Shown here: piece after piece, positions 1 to 7,977 of the stretch | Position numbering within the stretch: the first letter of the stretch is position 1 | Layout of the letters: each line of letters begins with the position of its first letter | Assembly: GCF_014636775.1 (NCBI RefSeq) | Contig: NZ_BMEQ01000017.1 | Coordinates: 26,131 to 90,130, forward strand | DNA from: Kocuria dechangensis | GTDB taxonomy: Bacteria; Actinomycetota; Actinomycetes; Actinomycetales; Micrococcaceae | DNA: 64,000 bases | Direction: 5' to 3' | The notes under the pieces: generated by a model | The model's input: the letters and a program-made list of their open reading frames with translations, nothing else | Databases searched by the model: none | Told to the model about the DNA's origin: nothing | Program-made: the position numbers and the translations under genes

Positions 1-11
1 CAGGACCCGCC

Positions 12-1808
12 GTGCCGTTCACCCCGCCCAGCTCCTTCTCCACCCGCCCGGACCTGCGGGGCGCCTTCGGGATGGCGTCCTCGACGCACTGGCTCGCCAC
101 GGCGGCCGCGCAGTCCGTCCTGGAGCGCGGCGGCAACGCCTTCGACGCCGCGGTGGCCGGCGGGTTCGTGCTGCACGTCGTCGAGCCCCACCTCAACGGC
201 CCCGGCGGCGACCTCACCGGCCTCTTCGCCACGGCCGGGCGGCCCGGGGAGCCCGTGGTGCTCATGGGCCAGGGCCCGGCGCCCGCCGGGGCCACGGCGG
301 AGCACTGCCGCGCCGAGGGGCTCGACCTCGTCCCGGGCGCCGGGGCGCTGGCGGCCGCGGTCCCCGGCGCGGTGGACGCGTGGTTCGTGCTGCTGCGCGA
401 CCACGGCACGTGGGAGCTCGCCGACGTCCTCGCCCTCGCCGCCGGCTACGCCCGCGACGGCCACCCCGTGCTGGGCCGCGTCGGCGCCACCATAGCCGCC
501 GTGTCCGGCCTCTTCGCCGAGCACTGGCCCTCCTCGGCCCGGCAGTGGATGCCCGCGGGGCGCCCACCGGCCGCCGGCGAGATGATCCGCAACGAGGCCT
601 ACGCACGGGTGCTGGAGCGGCTCGTGGCCGCAGGGGCGGGCGCGCGGACCCGCGAGGCCCGGATCGAGGCGGCCCGGCGCGTCTGGCGGGAGGGCTTCGT
701 GGCGGAGGCCGCCGCGGCCTTCGTCTCCGCCCCGCACCGGCACTCCTCGGGCACCGACCACGCCGGGGTGCTGACGGTCGAGGACTTCGCGTCCTTCGAG
801 GCCGGCTACGAGCCGGCCGCCACCCTCGAGTTCCGCGGCCACACGGTCGCCAAGACCGGGCCGTGGGGGCAGGGGCCCGTCCTGCTGCAGGCCCTCGCGA
901 TCCTCGACGGCTTCGACGACGACCGCCTCGACCCCTCCACCGCGCTCGGGGCCCACACCGTCCTCGAGGCGCTGAAGCTCGCGCTCGCCGACCGCGAGGC
1001 CTGGTACGGCGACGACGACGTCCCGCTCGGGCACCTGCTCTCGCCCGCCTACGCCGCCGAGCGGCGGGCGCTGATCACGGACACCGCCTCGCACGAGCTC
1101 CGGCCCGGCCGGGTGCCGGGCCGCGAGCCGTTCCTCCCGCCCCTGCGCACCGAGCACGGCGGCGGGGACACGTCCGCGCTCCCCGCCGCGGGCGAGCCCA
1201 CGGTCCGGCCCACGGGGGAGACCCGGGGGGACACCTGCCACATCGACGTGGTGGACCGCTGGGGCGGCATGGTCGCGGTCACCCCCTCCGGCGGCTGGCT
1301 GCAGTCCTCGCCCACGATCCCCGGGCTGGGCTTCTGCCTCGGGACCCGGCTGCAGATGACCTGGCTCGAGGGCGGGCCCTCGCGGCTGACCCCCGGGAAG
1401 AGGCCCCGCACCACGCTCTCGCCCACCCTCGTGCTCCGGGACGGGCACGCGGTGGCGGCGCTCGGCTCCCCCGGCGGGGACCAGCAGGACCAGTGGCAGC
1501 TGCCGTGGCTGCTGCGCACGCTCGTGGGCGGCTGGACCCCGCAGCAGGCCGTCGACGCCCCCACCCTGCACACCACCTCGGTGCCCGGCTCGTTCTGGCC
1601 CCGGACCTGGGAGCCGGGCGGCGCCGTGGTGGAGGACCGGCTCGGCGAGCACGTGCTGGCGGACCTGGCGCGGCGCGGGCACCGGGTGGTCCGGGCCGGT
1701 GACTGGTCCCTGGGCCGGCTGTCCGTGGTGACGCGGGACCCGGCCACCGGCGTGGTGGGCGCCGCGGCCGACCCGCGCGGCGTCCAGGGCTACGCCGCCG
1801 GCCGCTGA
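12..1808 (+). CDS. Gamma-glutamyltransferase family protein
   Basis: A 598-residue protein that would cleave gamma-glutamyl bonds (glutathione and related peptides) after self-cleavage at a Thr. The conserved N-terminal block is present (GGNAFDAAVAGGFVLHVVEPH, about residues 37-57). The processing/nucleophile region reads DTCHIDVVDRWGGMVAV, placing the candidate catalytic Thr near residue 408, and a GSPGGDQQDQ block follows. Length is normal for the family. No signal peptide is visible, unlike exported GGTs, so it may be a cytoplasmic GGT-like enzyme. The GTG start is only 11 bases inside the window, so a longer N-terminus or the promoter cannot be excluded. It converges on the next gene with a 36-base gap. 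Substrate is not predictable. Confidence 0.85.
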   Translation: MPFTPPSSFSTRPDLRGAFGMASSTHWLATAAAQSVLERGGNAFDAAVAGGFVLHVVEPHLNGPGGDLTGLFATAGRPGEPVVLMGQGPAPAGATAEHCRAEGLDLVPGAGALAAAVPGAVDAWFVLLRDHGTWELADVLALAAGYARDGHPVLGRVGATIAAVSGLFAEHWPSSARQWMPAGRPPAAGEMIRNEAYARVLERLVAAGAGARTREARIEAARRVWREGFVAEAAAAFVSAPHRHSSGTDHAGVLTVEDFASFEAGYEPAATLEFRGHTVAKTGPWGQGPVLLQALAILDGFDDDRLDPSTALGAHTVLEALKLALADREAWYGDDDVPLGHLLSPAYAAERRALITDTASHELRPGRVPGREPFLPPLRTEHGGGDTSALPAAGEPTVRPTGETRGDTCHIDVVDRWGGMVAVTPSGGWLQSSPTIPGLGFCLGTRLQMTWLEGGPSRLTPGKRPRTTLSPTLVLRDGHAVAALGSPGGDQQDQWQLPWLLRTLVGGWTPQQAVDAPTLHTTSVPGSFWPRTWEPGGAVVEDRLGEHVLADLARRGHRVVRAGDWSLGRLSVVTRDPATGVVGAAADPRGVQGYAAGR

Positions 1809-1844
1809 TCCGGCCCGCGCGCACCGGGCGGTGACGGGAGGGGC

Positions 1845-3883
1845 TCAGCCCAGGGCGGCGACGAGCTCCGTGGCCTGCCGGATCGCCTCCTTCGCGTCCA
1901 GCTCCGCGGCGACGTCGGCCCCGCCCACCAGGTGCACCGGGACGGCCCCGGTGTCGTGCCCGGCGGCGAGGAGCGCATCGTGCAGGTCCCGCAGCGGTTC
2001 CTGTCCCGTGCACAGCACGACGGTGTCCACCGCCAGCACCTGCTCGACCGGCCCGTCCGGGCCGGGGACGGTGAGGTGCAGCCCGTCGTCGTCGATCCTC
2101 CGGTACGCCACGCCGCTCAGCGCGCGGACGCCCGCGGCCCGCAGGGACGCGCGGTGGATCCAGCCCGTGGTGCGGCCCAGGCCCGCGCCCGGCTTGCCGG
2201 GGGAGCGCTGCAGCAGCGTCACCTCCCGGGCCGGGCGCGGGGGCCGGTGCGGGAGCAGGCCGCCCCGCGCGGACAGCGTCGTGTCCACGCCCCAGCTGCG
2301 GTAGAAGTCGGCCCGGGGATCGGCGCCGGGGGAGTGGACGAGGAACTCGGCGACGTCGAAGCCGATCCCGCCGGCGCCCAGGACCGCGACCCTCCGGCCG
2401 GCGGGGGCGCCCTCGAGGAGCTCGCGGTAGCCGACGACCGAGGGGTGGTCGACCCCCTCGATCGCGGGCACGCGCGGCTCCACGCCGGTGGCCAGCACGA
2501 TCCGGTCGAAGCCGGCCAGGTGCGCGGGGGCCGCGGCGGCGCCCGTCCGCACGTCCACGCCCAGCTCGGCGAGCCGGGCGGCGAAGTAGCGCAGGGTCTC
2601 GGCGTACTCCTCCTTGCCGGGGATGCGCAGGGCGAGCAGGAACTGCCCGCCGATCCGGTCCGCGGCCTCGAACAGGGTCACCCGGTGCCCGGCCTGGGCC
2701 GCCTCGACCGCGCACGCCAGCCCCGCGGGGCCCGCGCCCACGACGGCGATCCGCTCGGCCCGGCGGGTGGGGCCCAGGCGCAGCAGCGTCTCGTGGCCGG
2801 CCCTCGGGTTGACGAGGCAGGAGGCGGTGCGGCCGGCGAAGGTGTGGTCCAGGCAGGCCTGGTTGCAGGCGATGCACGTGTTGATGGTCCCGGCCCGGCC
2901 GGCGGCGGCCTTCGCCACGAAGGCGGGGTCCGCGAGCAGGGGCCGGGCCAGGGAGACCATGTCGGCGTCCCCGTCGGCGATGATGCGCTCGGCGACCTCC
3001 GGGGTGTTGATCCGGTTGACCGCCACGAGCGGGATGCCGACCTCGCCCTTGAGCCGGCGGGTCACCCAGGCGAAGCCGCCGCGGGGGACGACCGTGGCGA
3101 TGGTGGGGATCCGGGCCTCGTGCCAGCCGATGCCCGTGTTGAGCAGGCTCGCCCCGGCGGCCTCGACGGCCCGCGCCAGGGCGACGACCTCGTCGAGCGT
3201 GGAGCCGCCGGGCACGAGGTCCAGTATGGACAGCCGGTAGATCAGGAGGAAGCCGGGACCCGTGCGCTCGCGCACCCGCCGGACGATCTCCACGGGCAGC
3301 CGCATCCGGTGCTCGTACGGCCCGCCCCAGCCGTCGGTGCGGTGGTTGGTCTCGGCGGCGAGGAACTCGTTGATGAGGTAGCCCTCGGAGCCCATGACCT
3401 CCACGCCGTCGTACCCGGCCTCCTGGGCCAGCGCGGCGGTCCTGGCGAAGTCCTCGATGGTCTGCTCGACCTCCTCGGCGGTCAGCTCGTGCGGGAGCAC
3501 CGGGCTGATGGGGGCGCGCAGCGGACTCGGCGCCACGGCGGCGGGCGTCCGGGCGTAGCGGCCGGCGTGCAGGATCTGGAGCGCGATCCGGCCGCCCTCG
3601 GCGTGCACGGCGCCGGTGACCGTGCGGTGCCGGGCCACCTCCTCCGGCGTGCTGAGCACGGCGCCCCCGGGGTGGGTGGCGCCCTCGGGGCTCGGCCCGA
3701 TCCCGCCGGTGACGATCAGCCCGACGCCGCCGCGCACCCGCTCCGCGTAGAACTCCGCCAGCCGCTCGAAGCCGCCGGGCGCCTCCTCCAGGCCGGTGTG
3801 CATCGAGCCCATGAGCACCCGGTTGGGCAGGGTGGTGGAGCCCACCCGCAGGGGGACAGCAGGTGGGGGTAGGGCACGGTCAT
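1845..3883 (-). CDS. fadH: 2,4-dienoyl-CoA reductase / NADH:flavin oxidoreductase, apparent frameshift near start
   Basis: FadH-type multidomain flavoenzyme: an N-terminal FMN TIM barrel (old yellow enzyme fold), a cysteine cluster CIACNQAC...C around residues 323-342 for a 4Fe-4S centre, then FAD- and NAD(P)-binding Rossmann domains (VVGAGPAGLACAVEAA; VLGAGGIGFDVAEFL). It would reduce dienoyl-CoA in unsaturated fatty-acid oxidation or a related enone. The start codon with a good ribosome site (GAGGAG) is ATG at 3883, giving MTVPYPHLLSP, but the reading frame breaks at a run of five G at 3851-3855. One more G would restore LSPLRVGSTTLPNRVLMGSM, which matches the FadH family N-terminus. The uninterrupted frame begins only at 3845 (666 residues). 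Either a sequencing error or a real frameshift. Confidence 0.8.
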
Positions 3884-4102
3884 CCGATACTCCTCGTCTC
3901 AGGTACCTTCGTCACCGTAGGCGAGGGGTGAGCTGTGCCACAAGCGGCGCGCTCACGGCTGCGCGAGCCGCGCCCTCCAGGAGGCGCGCCACGGCTCGAC
4001 GTCGTGGGGTGCCGGGCCCACGGGTGCTCATGGGGCACAGCGTAGCGGCGTCGCCCGACAGGATGCCGCCGCCGTCGCGGAGTCCGGCGCGCGCGCCGGG
4101 GG
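3884..4102. other. Intergenic gap with no confident gene
   Basis: About 220 bases between the fadH start and the small acidic protein. A 39-codon minus-strand frame (ATG at 4031, stop at 3912) is Arg/Ala-rich and unconvincing. No hairpin terminator or clear -10/-35 pair was seen. Confidence 0.3.
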
Positions 4103-4339
4103 TCAGTCCGAGGTCGGGGGCTGGTAGCCGCCCTTCGCCGGGTCCTGGTCGTCGCCCGTCACCTCGTGGGTCGGGGTGCCGGCGTCGCTCACGCCGGGCA
4201 GGCGCTGGCCGGCGTTGGTCTGGCCGAGGGGGTCCTGGGCCGTCTCCAGGTCCCGGGCCGGGGTGTCCGGGACGCCGACGTCGTCGGCCAGGTGCGGGTC
4301 GTCGGGGATGCTGTCGCCGGAGGCGGGGGTCGTGTTCAT
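4103..4339 (-). CDS. Small acidic hypothetical protein
   Basis: A 78-residue, Asp/Pro/Gly-rich protein beginning MNTTPASGDSIPDDPHLADD and ending in GGYQPPTSD. I do not recognise a named domain; there is no signal peptide, membrane segment or cysteine, and the composition suggests intrinsic disorder. The frame could extend to 4438, but the extension has an unlikely composition and would overlap the dps promoter region, so I take the inner ATG. Similar short acidic proteins occur elsewhere in this window (34035-34286, 52430-52708), so this may be a general style of abundant actinobacterial stress protein. That is inference only. Confidence 0.55.
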   Translation of the reverse strand: MNTTPASGDSIPDDPHLADDVGVPDTPARDLETAQDPLGQTNAGQRLPGVSDAGTPTHEVTGDDQDPAKGGYQPPTSD

Positions 4340-4411
4340 GCGTCCAGACAACCAGCGGCTCCCCGGCCTGGCAAGGGCCGCGGATATCGCGGAGAGCGAA
4401 TGGACAGGGTG

Positions 4412-4441
4412 CTGACAATCCCGTGGGGGGCATGCCATAGT
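4412..4441 (+). promoter_or_regulatory. Candidate dps promoter
   Basis: CTGACA at 4412-4417 and CATAGT at 4436-4441 are separated by 18 bases, an acceptable sigma-70-type promoter. It lies about 90 bases upstream of the dps start and points into it. Confidence 0.4.
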
Positions 4442-4527
4442 GGGAGCAACGGCTCACTGTTGTGAGGAATTCGCAGTTGTCGATCGAGGCCGCCGCCCGG
4501 CGGCGGCCGGAAGAAGGAGACGCACTC

Positions 4528-5091
4528 ATGGCCAAGCAGAACCAGCGCACCGCCCCCTACACCGTTCCCGGCCTGACCACCGAGGACGGCCACGAGGTCG
4601 CGCGGACGCTGCAGCTGCGGCTGCACGCCCTCAACGACCTCCAGCTCACCCTCAAGCATGCCCACTGGAACGTGGTGGGTCCCAACTTCATCTCCGTCCA
4701 CGAGATGCTGGACCCGCAGATCGAACTCGTGCGCGGCTTCGTCGACGAGCTCGCCGAGCGCATGGCCACCATGGGCGTGGCCCCCAGCGGCCTGCCGGGC
4801 GAGATCGTCAAGGCCCGCACCTGGGACGACTACTCCGTCAACCGCGCCACCGGTGTGGAGCACCTCGCCGCCCTGGACCTCGTCTACACCGGCGTGGTGG
4901 AGGACCACCGCGAGGCGATCGAGAAGATCGGCGAGCTCGACCCCATCACCGAGGACATCCTGATCGGCCAGGTCAAGGAGCTCGAGCTGTTCCAGTGGTT
5001 CATGCGCGCGCACCTGGAGAGCAGCAGCGGCGACCTGCGCCACGGCGGCGCCACCACGGAGCTGGGCGCGGCGGAGTCCGCCGCGCAGTAG
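4528..5091 (+). CDS. dps: Dps-family ferritin-like DNA-protection protein
   Basis: A 187-residue ferritin-like four-helix protein. Dps dodecamers oxidise and store Fe(II) using peroxide and can coat DNA in stressed cells. Ferroxidase-type ligands lie where expected: KHAHWNVVG (residues 43-51, His46), then ISVHEMLDPQIE (His58, Asp62, Glu66). The start at 4528 is set by the ribosome site GAAGGAGA nine bases upstream; the longer frame from 4462 has no such site. The C-terminal 25 residues are Ala/Gly/Ser-rich and probably disordered. Catalase and DUF2382 genes occur elsewhere in the window, consistent with oxidative-stress functions, but they are not adjacent. Confidence 0.92.
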   Translation: MAKQNQRTAPYTVPGLTTEDGHEVARTLQLRLHALNDLQLTLKHAHWNVVGPNFISVHEMLDPQIELVRGFVDELAERMATMGVAPSGLPGEIVKARTWDDYSVNRATGVEHLAALDLVYTGVVEDHREAIEKIGELDPITEDILIGQVKELELFQWFMRAHLESSSGDLRHGGATTELGAAESAAQ

Positions 5092-5104
5092 CCCGGAGCG
5101 CGCG

Positions 5105-5938
5105 ATGAGCACCGATCGCCCCGGCCCCGCGGACCCTCCCGGTCCGCGGGGCCGGGGCGTGCTCACCGCCATGACGTTCAACATCCGCCGTCCGCTGCCG
5201 CGCTACCGCCGCGCCGCGCCGGACGCCTGGTTCACCCGCCTGCCCGCGGTCCAGGCGGTCGTGCGGGAGCACCTGCCGCAGCTGGCGGCCCTCCAGGAGG
5301 TCCACCCCGAGCAGCTGCACCCGCTGCGCGAGGCCTTCGGCCCCGCCCACGAGTTCCTGGGCCGCAGCCGGGACGCAGGGGAGCACGGCGAGCGCTGCCT
5401 CCTCGTGGTGGACACCGACCGGTTCGAGATCCGGGACTGGCGCCAGCGGTGGCTCTCGCCCACCCCGGAGGTCCCGGGCTCGCGGTGGCCCGGGGACCCC
5501 TATCCGCGCACCCTGGTCCGCGCGGACCTGGTGGACCGCCGCACGGGCGTGCTGTGGCGGGCGGTCGCCACGCACCTGGACCCGTGGCCGGAGCGGTCGC
5601 GGCTGCGGGAGCTGGCCGCCCTCCAGCGGCTGCACCTGGAGTGGGAGGGGCCGCTGCTGCTGCTGGGGGACATGAACGCCCGCGCCGGCCGCTCCCGGAC
5701 CTGGGAGGCCGCGCTCGCCGGCGGGCTGCGCGACGTCCTGCCCGAGGACGCCCCCGGGACCTACCACCGCTACCGGGAGCCCGGCCCGCGCACTCCGCGC
5801 CTGGACTGGATCCTGCACGGCGGTCCCGTCCGGGTGCTCGGCGCCCGCGTCGTGGCCGACCGGCCCCGCGGCACGTGGGCCTCGGACCACTTCCCCGTCC
5901 TGGCCGAGCTCGAGCACGACGACGGCTCCGCGGCCTGA
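5105..5938 (+). CDS. Endonuclease/exonuclease/phosphatase (EEP) fold protein
   Basis: A 277-residue EEP-fold protein. Motifs in order: MTFNIRR (Asn metal site, about residue 20), ALQEVHP (Glu metal ligand), ATHLDPWPERSRLREL, LLGDMNARAG (catalytic Asp/Asn), LDWILHG, and the terminal SDHFPVLAEL (Asp-His pair). The set is complete, so it is probably an active Mg-dependent phosphodiesterase or phosphatase; the substrate cannot be told. No signal peptide is visible. It starts 13 bases after dps and could be co-transcribed with it. Distinct from the second EEP protein at 18164-19051. Confidence 0.85.
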   Translation: MSTDRPGPADPPGPRGRGVLTAMTFNIRRPLPRYRRAAPDAWFTRLPAVQAVVREHLPQLAALQEVHPEQLHPLREAFGPAHEFLGRSRDAGEHGERCLLVVDTDRFEIRDWRQRWLSPTPEVPGSRWPGDPYPRTLVRADLVDRRTGVLWRAVATHLDPWPERSRLRELAALQRLHLEWEGPLLLLGDMNARAGRSRTWEAALAGGLRDVLPEDAPGTYHRYREPGPRTPRLDWILHGGPVRVLGARVVADRPRGTWASDHFPVLAELEHDDGSAA

Positions 5939-5972
5939 GGAGCGGGCCCGTCGGCGGTCCGGAGCCCGCTGG

Positions 5973-5978
5973 TAGTCT
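5973..5978 (+). promoter_or_regulatory. Candidate -10 of the Mrp operon
   Basis: TAGTCT, a TANNNT-type -10 hexamer. Transcription would begin near 5985, upstream of a short leader ORF (6009-6110) and the mrp genes. No convincing -35 is visible. Confidence 0.35.
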
Positions 5979-6008
5979 CGGAGGCGACCCTCCGGCACGA
6001 GGAGCACG

Positions 6009-6110
6009 ATGCGCCACGACGCCGTTCGCCGAACCGGGAGTGCATCCGGCCCCGGCCGTCCCCGGCCCCGCGCCCGGGGGCCCTGCCGCCCGGACGGGGG
6101 CCCGCCGTGA
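6009..6110 (+). CDS. Possible leader peptide coupled to mrpF
   Basis: A 33-codon Arg/Pro/Gly-rich frame starting ATG at 6009 with a ribosome site GAGGAG at 5999-6004. Its TGA overlaps the GTG of mrpF (GTGA at 6107-6110). mrpF itself has no good ribosome site, so translation may reach it by termination-reinitiation. Two other genes in the window show the same arrangement. No protein family is recognised; it may be a regulatory leader or chance. Confidence 0.35.
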   Translation: MRHDAVRRTGSASGPGRPRPRARGPCRPDGGPP

Positions 6111-6367
6111 TCGGGCCGGTCCTCGACGGCGTCGCCGTGGTGCTGGGTCTCAACCTGCTCCTCTGCCTGGTGCGCGTCCTGCGGGGCCCGACCGGGCGGG
6201 ACCGGCTGCTGGGGGTCCTTCTGACCGGCAGCACCGGGGCCGCCCTCCTCGCCGTCCTGTCCGTCTCGACCGGGGTGCCCGCCCTGCGTGACGCCGCCCT
6301 CGTCATGGCGGCGCTCTCGTCGGTGGTGGCTGTGGCCAGGCTGCGGGCCGAGACGGAGGAGCCGTGA
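6107..6367 (+). CDS. mrpF: Mrp cation/proton antiporter subunit F
   Basis: An 86-residue, three-helix membrane protein with the MrpF signature LNLLLCLVRVLRGPTGRDR. It is the first gene of an eight-gene Mrp-like operon whose members overlap by four to eleven bases, so they are probably translated in a chain. Mrp complexes exchange cytoplasmic Na+ or K+ for external protons and set pH and salt tolerance. MrpF is a small assembly/membrane-arm subunit. The GTG start overlaps a putative leader ORF. Confidence 0.9.
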   Translation: MIGPVLDGVAVVLGLNLLLCLVRVLRGPTGRDRLLGVLLTGSTGAALLAVLSVSTGVPALRDAALVMAALSSVVAVARLRAETEEP

Positions 6368-6711
6368 CCGCGGGCCTGCTCCTCGAGCTCCTCTCGGCCG
6401 TCCTCGTCGTGGCCGGGACCGGGTTCTTCACCGTGGGCACCCTCGGCCTGGTGCGGCTGCCCGACCTGCGGACCCGGTTGCACGCCCTGACCAAGGCCGA
6501 CAACCTGGGCCTGGGCCTCGTGGTGCTCGGGCTCGTCCTGCAGGCGGGCTCGGCGGGCGCCGCCGCCAAGCTCCTCGTCGTCTGGTTCCTCGCGATGCCG
6601 GCCTCCGCGGTGGTCGCCCACCTGATGTCCCGCGGCGGGGGTCTCAGCGCGGCGGGGAGCGCCGCGGACGGCCCCGGGACGCCGGGGGAGGGGGGCTCCG
6701 GTGGGGGATGA
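6364..6711 (+). CDS. mrpG: Mrp cation/proton antiporter subunit G
   Basis: A 115-residue membrane protein with the MrpG hallmark GLVRLPDLRTRLHALTKADN (about residues 28-47) and three predicted helices. It overlaps mrpF by four bases (ATG/GTGA style). The C-terminal 25 residues are Gly/Ser-rich and probably not structured. It is part of the membrane arm of the antiporter. Confidence 0.9.
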   Translation: MTAGLLLELLSAVLVVAGTGFFTVGTLGLVRLPDLRTRLHALTKADNLGLGLVVLGLVLQAGSAGAAAKLLVVWFLAMPASAVVAHLMSRGGGLSAAGSAADGPGTPGEGGSGGG

Positions 6712-7666
6712 CCCCGTGGGCCTGCTCGACGTCCTCCTCGGCCTCGCCGTGGTGGCCGGCGCGGCCACGGCCCTCACGGCACGCCGGCGGATGGGCGCCG
6801 TCGTGTCCTTCCTGGTGCTCGGGGTCCTGCTCGCGGTGCTCTGGAGCCGCCTGGGCGCCCCGGACGTGGCCCTGGCCGAGGCCGCGATCGGCACCGGCGT
6901 CACCGGCGCCCTGTTCGTCGACGCGGTGACCCGCGGGCCCCCGGCGGCCCGGCCGCCCGGCGCGGTGCCCGGAGCGGTGCCCGGAGCGGGGGCGCGGGCC
7001 GGGGTGTCCGGGGCCCTCGCGGCCGTGCTCCTGGGGGCCGGGCTGGGGACGGCGTTCGCCGGAGCCGCCGGGGCGGGTGCGGCCCCGGGCGGGCTCACCG
7101 GGCAGGTGCTCGGGCGGATGGACGTCGCGGGCGTCGAACACCCGGTCAGCGCGGTGCTGCTGAACTTCCGCTCCTACGACACGCTGCTCGAGGTCGTCGT
7201 GCTGTTCGTCGCGGTGCTCTCCGTGACCGCGACCCTGGGCGAGGAGCGGCCCCGGCACCCCGCTCCGGCCGCGCGGGCCGCCACCCTCGTCTGGTTCTGC
7301 CGGGTCATGGCCCCGGTGCTGGTGCTGGTCGCGGCGTGGGTGCTCTTCGCGGGCTCGGACCGGCCGGGCGGGGCGTTCCAGTCGGGGGCCGTCCTGGCAG
7401 GGGCCCTGATCCTCATGGACACGGCCGGGCTGGGGCCCGGGCCCGATCACGGGAGGCTCCTCCGGGTGGCGCTGGTGGTGGGACCGGCCGCCTTCCTCGT
7501 CGTGGCGGCGGGCGGGCTCGTGGCGGAGGGCGAGTGGCTGGCGCTGGACCCCGTGTGGGCCGGAGGCCTCATCGTGGCCGTGGAGACGCTGCTGGCCCTG
7601 AGCATCGGGGTGGCGCTGACGGTCGTCTTCCTGGCGCTGGGCAGGGGCCGGGTGAGCCCCCCGTGA
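6701..7666 (+). CDS. mrpB: DUF4040-MrpB fusion subunit of the Mrp antiporter
   Basis: A 321-residue membrane protein. Residues about 1-85 look like DUF4040 (the piece usually found at the C-terminal end of large MrpA proteins), with the ALAEAAIGTGVTGALFVDAV block. After an Ala/Gly/Pro-rich stretch, residues about 190-315 match MrpB/MnhB, including GSDRPGGAFQSGAVLAG. So the tail of a conventional MrpA is here fused to MrpB, while the NuoL-like part of MrpA is encoded elsewhere in the operon. The GTG start at 6701 has GGGGAGG nine bases upstream; an in-frame GTG at 6716 is an alternative. Confidence 0.85.
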   Translation: MGDDPVGLLDVLLGLAVVAGAATALTARRRMGAVVSFLVLGVLLAVLWSRLGAPDVALAEAAIGTGVTGALFVDAVTRGPPAARPPGAVPGAVPGAGARAGVSGALAAVLLGAGLGTAFAGAAGAGAAPGGLTGQVLGRMDVAGVEHPVSAVLLNFRSYDTLLEVVVLFVAVLSVTATLGEERPRHPAPAARAATLVWFCRVMAPVLVLVAAWVLFAGSDRPGGAFQSGAVLAGALILMDTAGLGPGPDHGRLLRVALVVGPAAFLVVAAGGLVAEGEWLALDPVWAGGLIVAVETLLALSIGVALTVVFLALGRGRVSPP

Positions 7667-7977
7667 GCACGCTCGAGTGGTACCTGTGGGTGGCCGCGGC
7701 GCTGCTCGGCCTCGCCTGCGTGCGCCTCCTGCTGGCGCGGGACCCGCTCGTGCGCCTGATCGCGATCAACGTGGCCGGCAGCGGGTCGCTGCTCGTGCTC
7801 GTCGCCCTCGCCGCGCGCACGGACCCGCCGGACCCGGTCCTGCACGCCCTGGTGCTCACCGGCATCGTCATCACCGTGGCGTTCACCGGCGTGGGGCTGG
7901 TGCTGCTGCGCCGCGCCGAGGAGGCCGCCGAGGCTCCCGGGGAGGACGGCGCCGCCGGGAACGGGGAGGGGCCGTGA
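7663..7977 (+). CDS. mrpC: Mrp antiporter subunit C (NuoK-like)
   Basis: A 104-residue protein with three membrane helices, homologous in pattern to NuoK: LARDPLVRLIAINVAGSGSL and PVLHALVLTGIVITVAFTGV are recognisable MrpC blocks. It starts on a GTG overlapping the stop of the preceding gene by four bases. It forms part of the proton path linking the small and large membrane subunits. Confidence 0.9.
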   Translation: MSTLEWYLWVAAALLGLACVRLLLARDPLVRLIAINVAGSGSLLVLVALAARTDPPDPVLHALVLTGIVITVAFTGVGLVLLRRAEEAAEAPGEDGAAGNGEGP

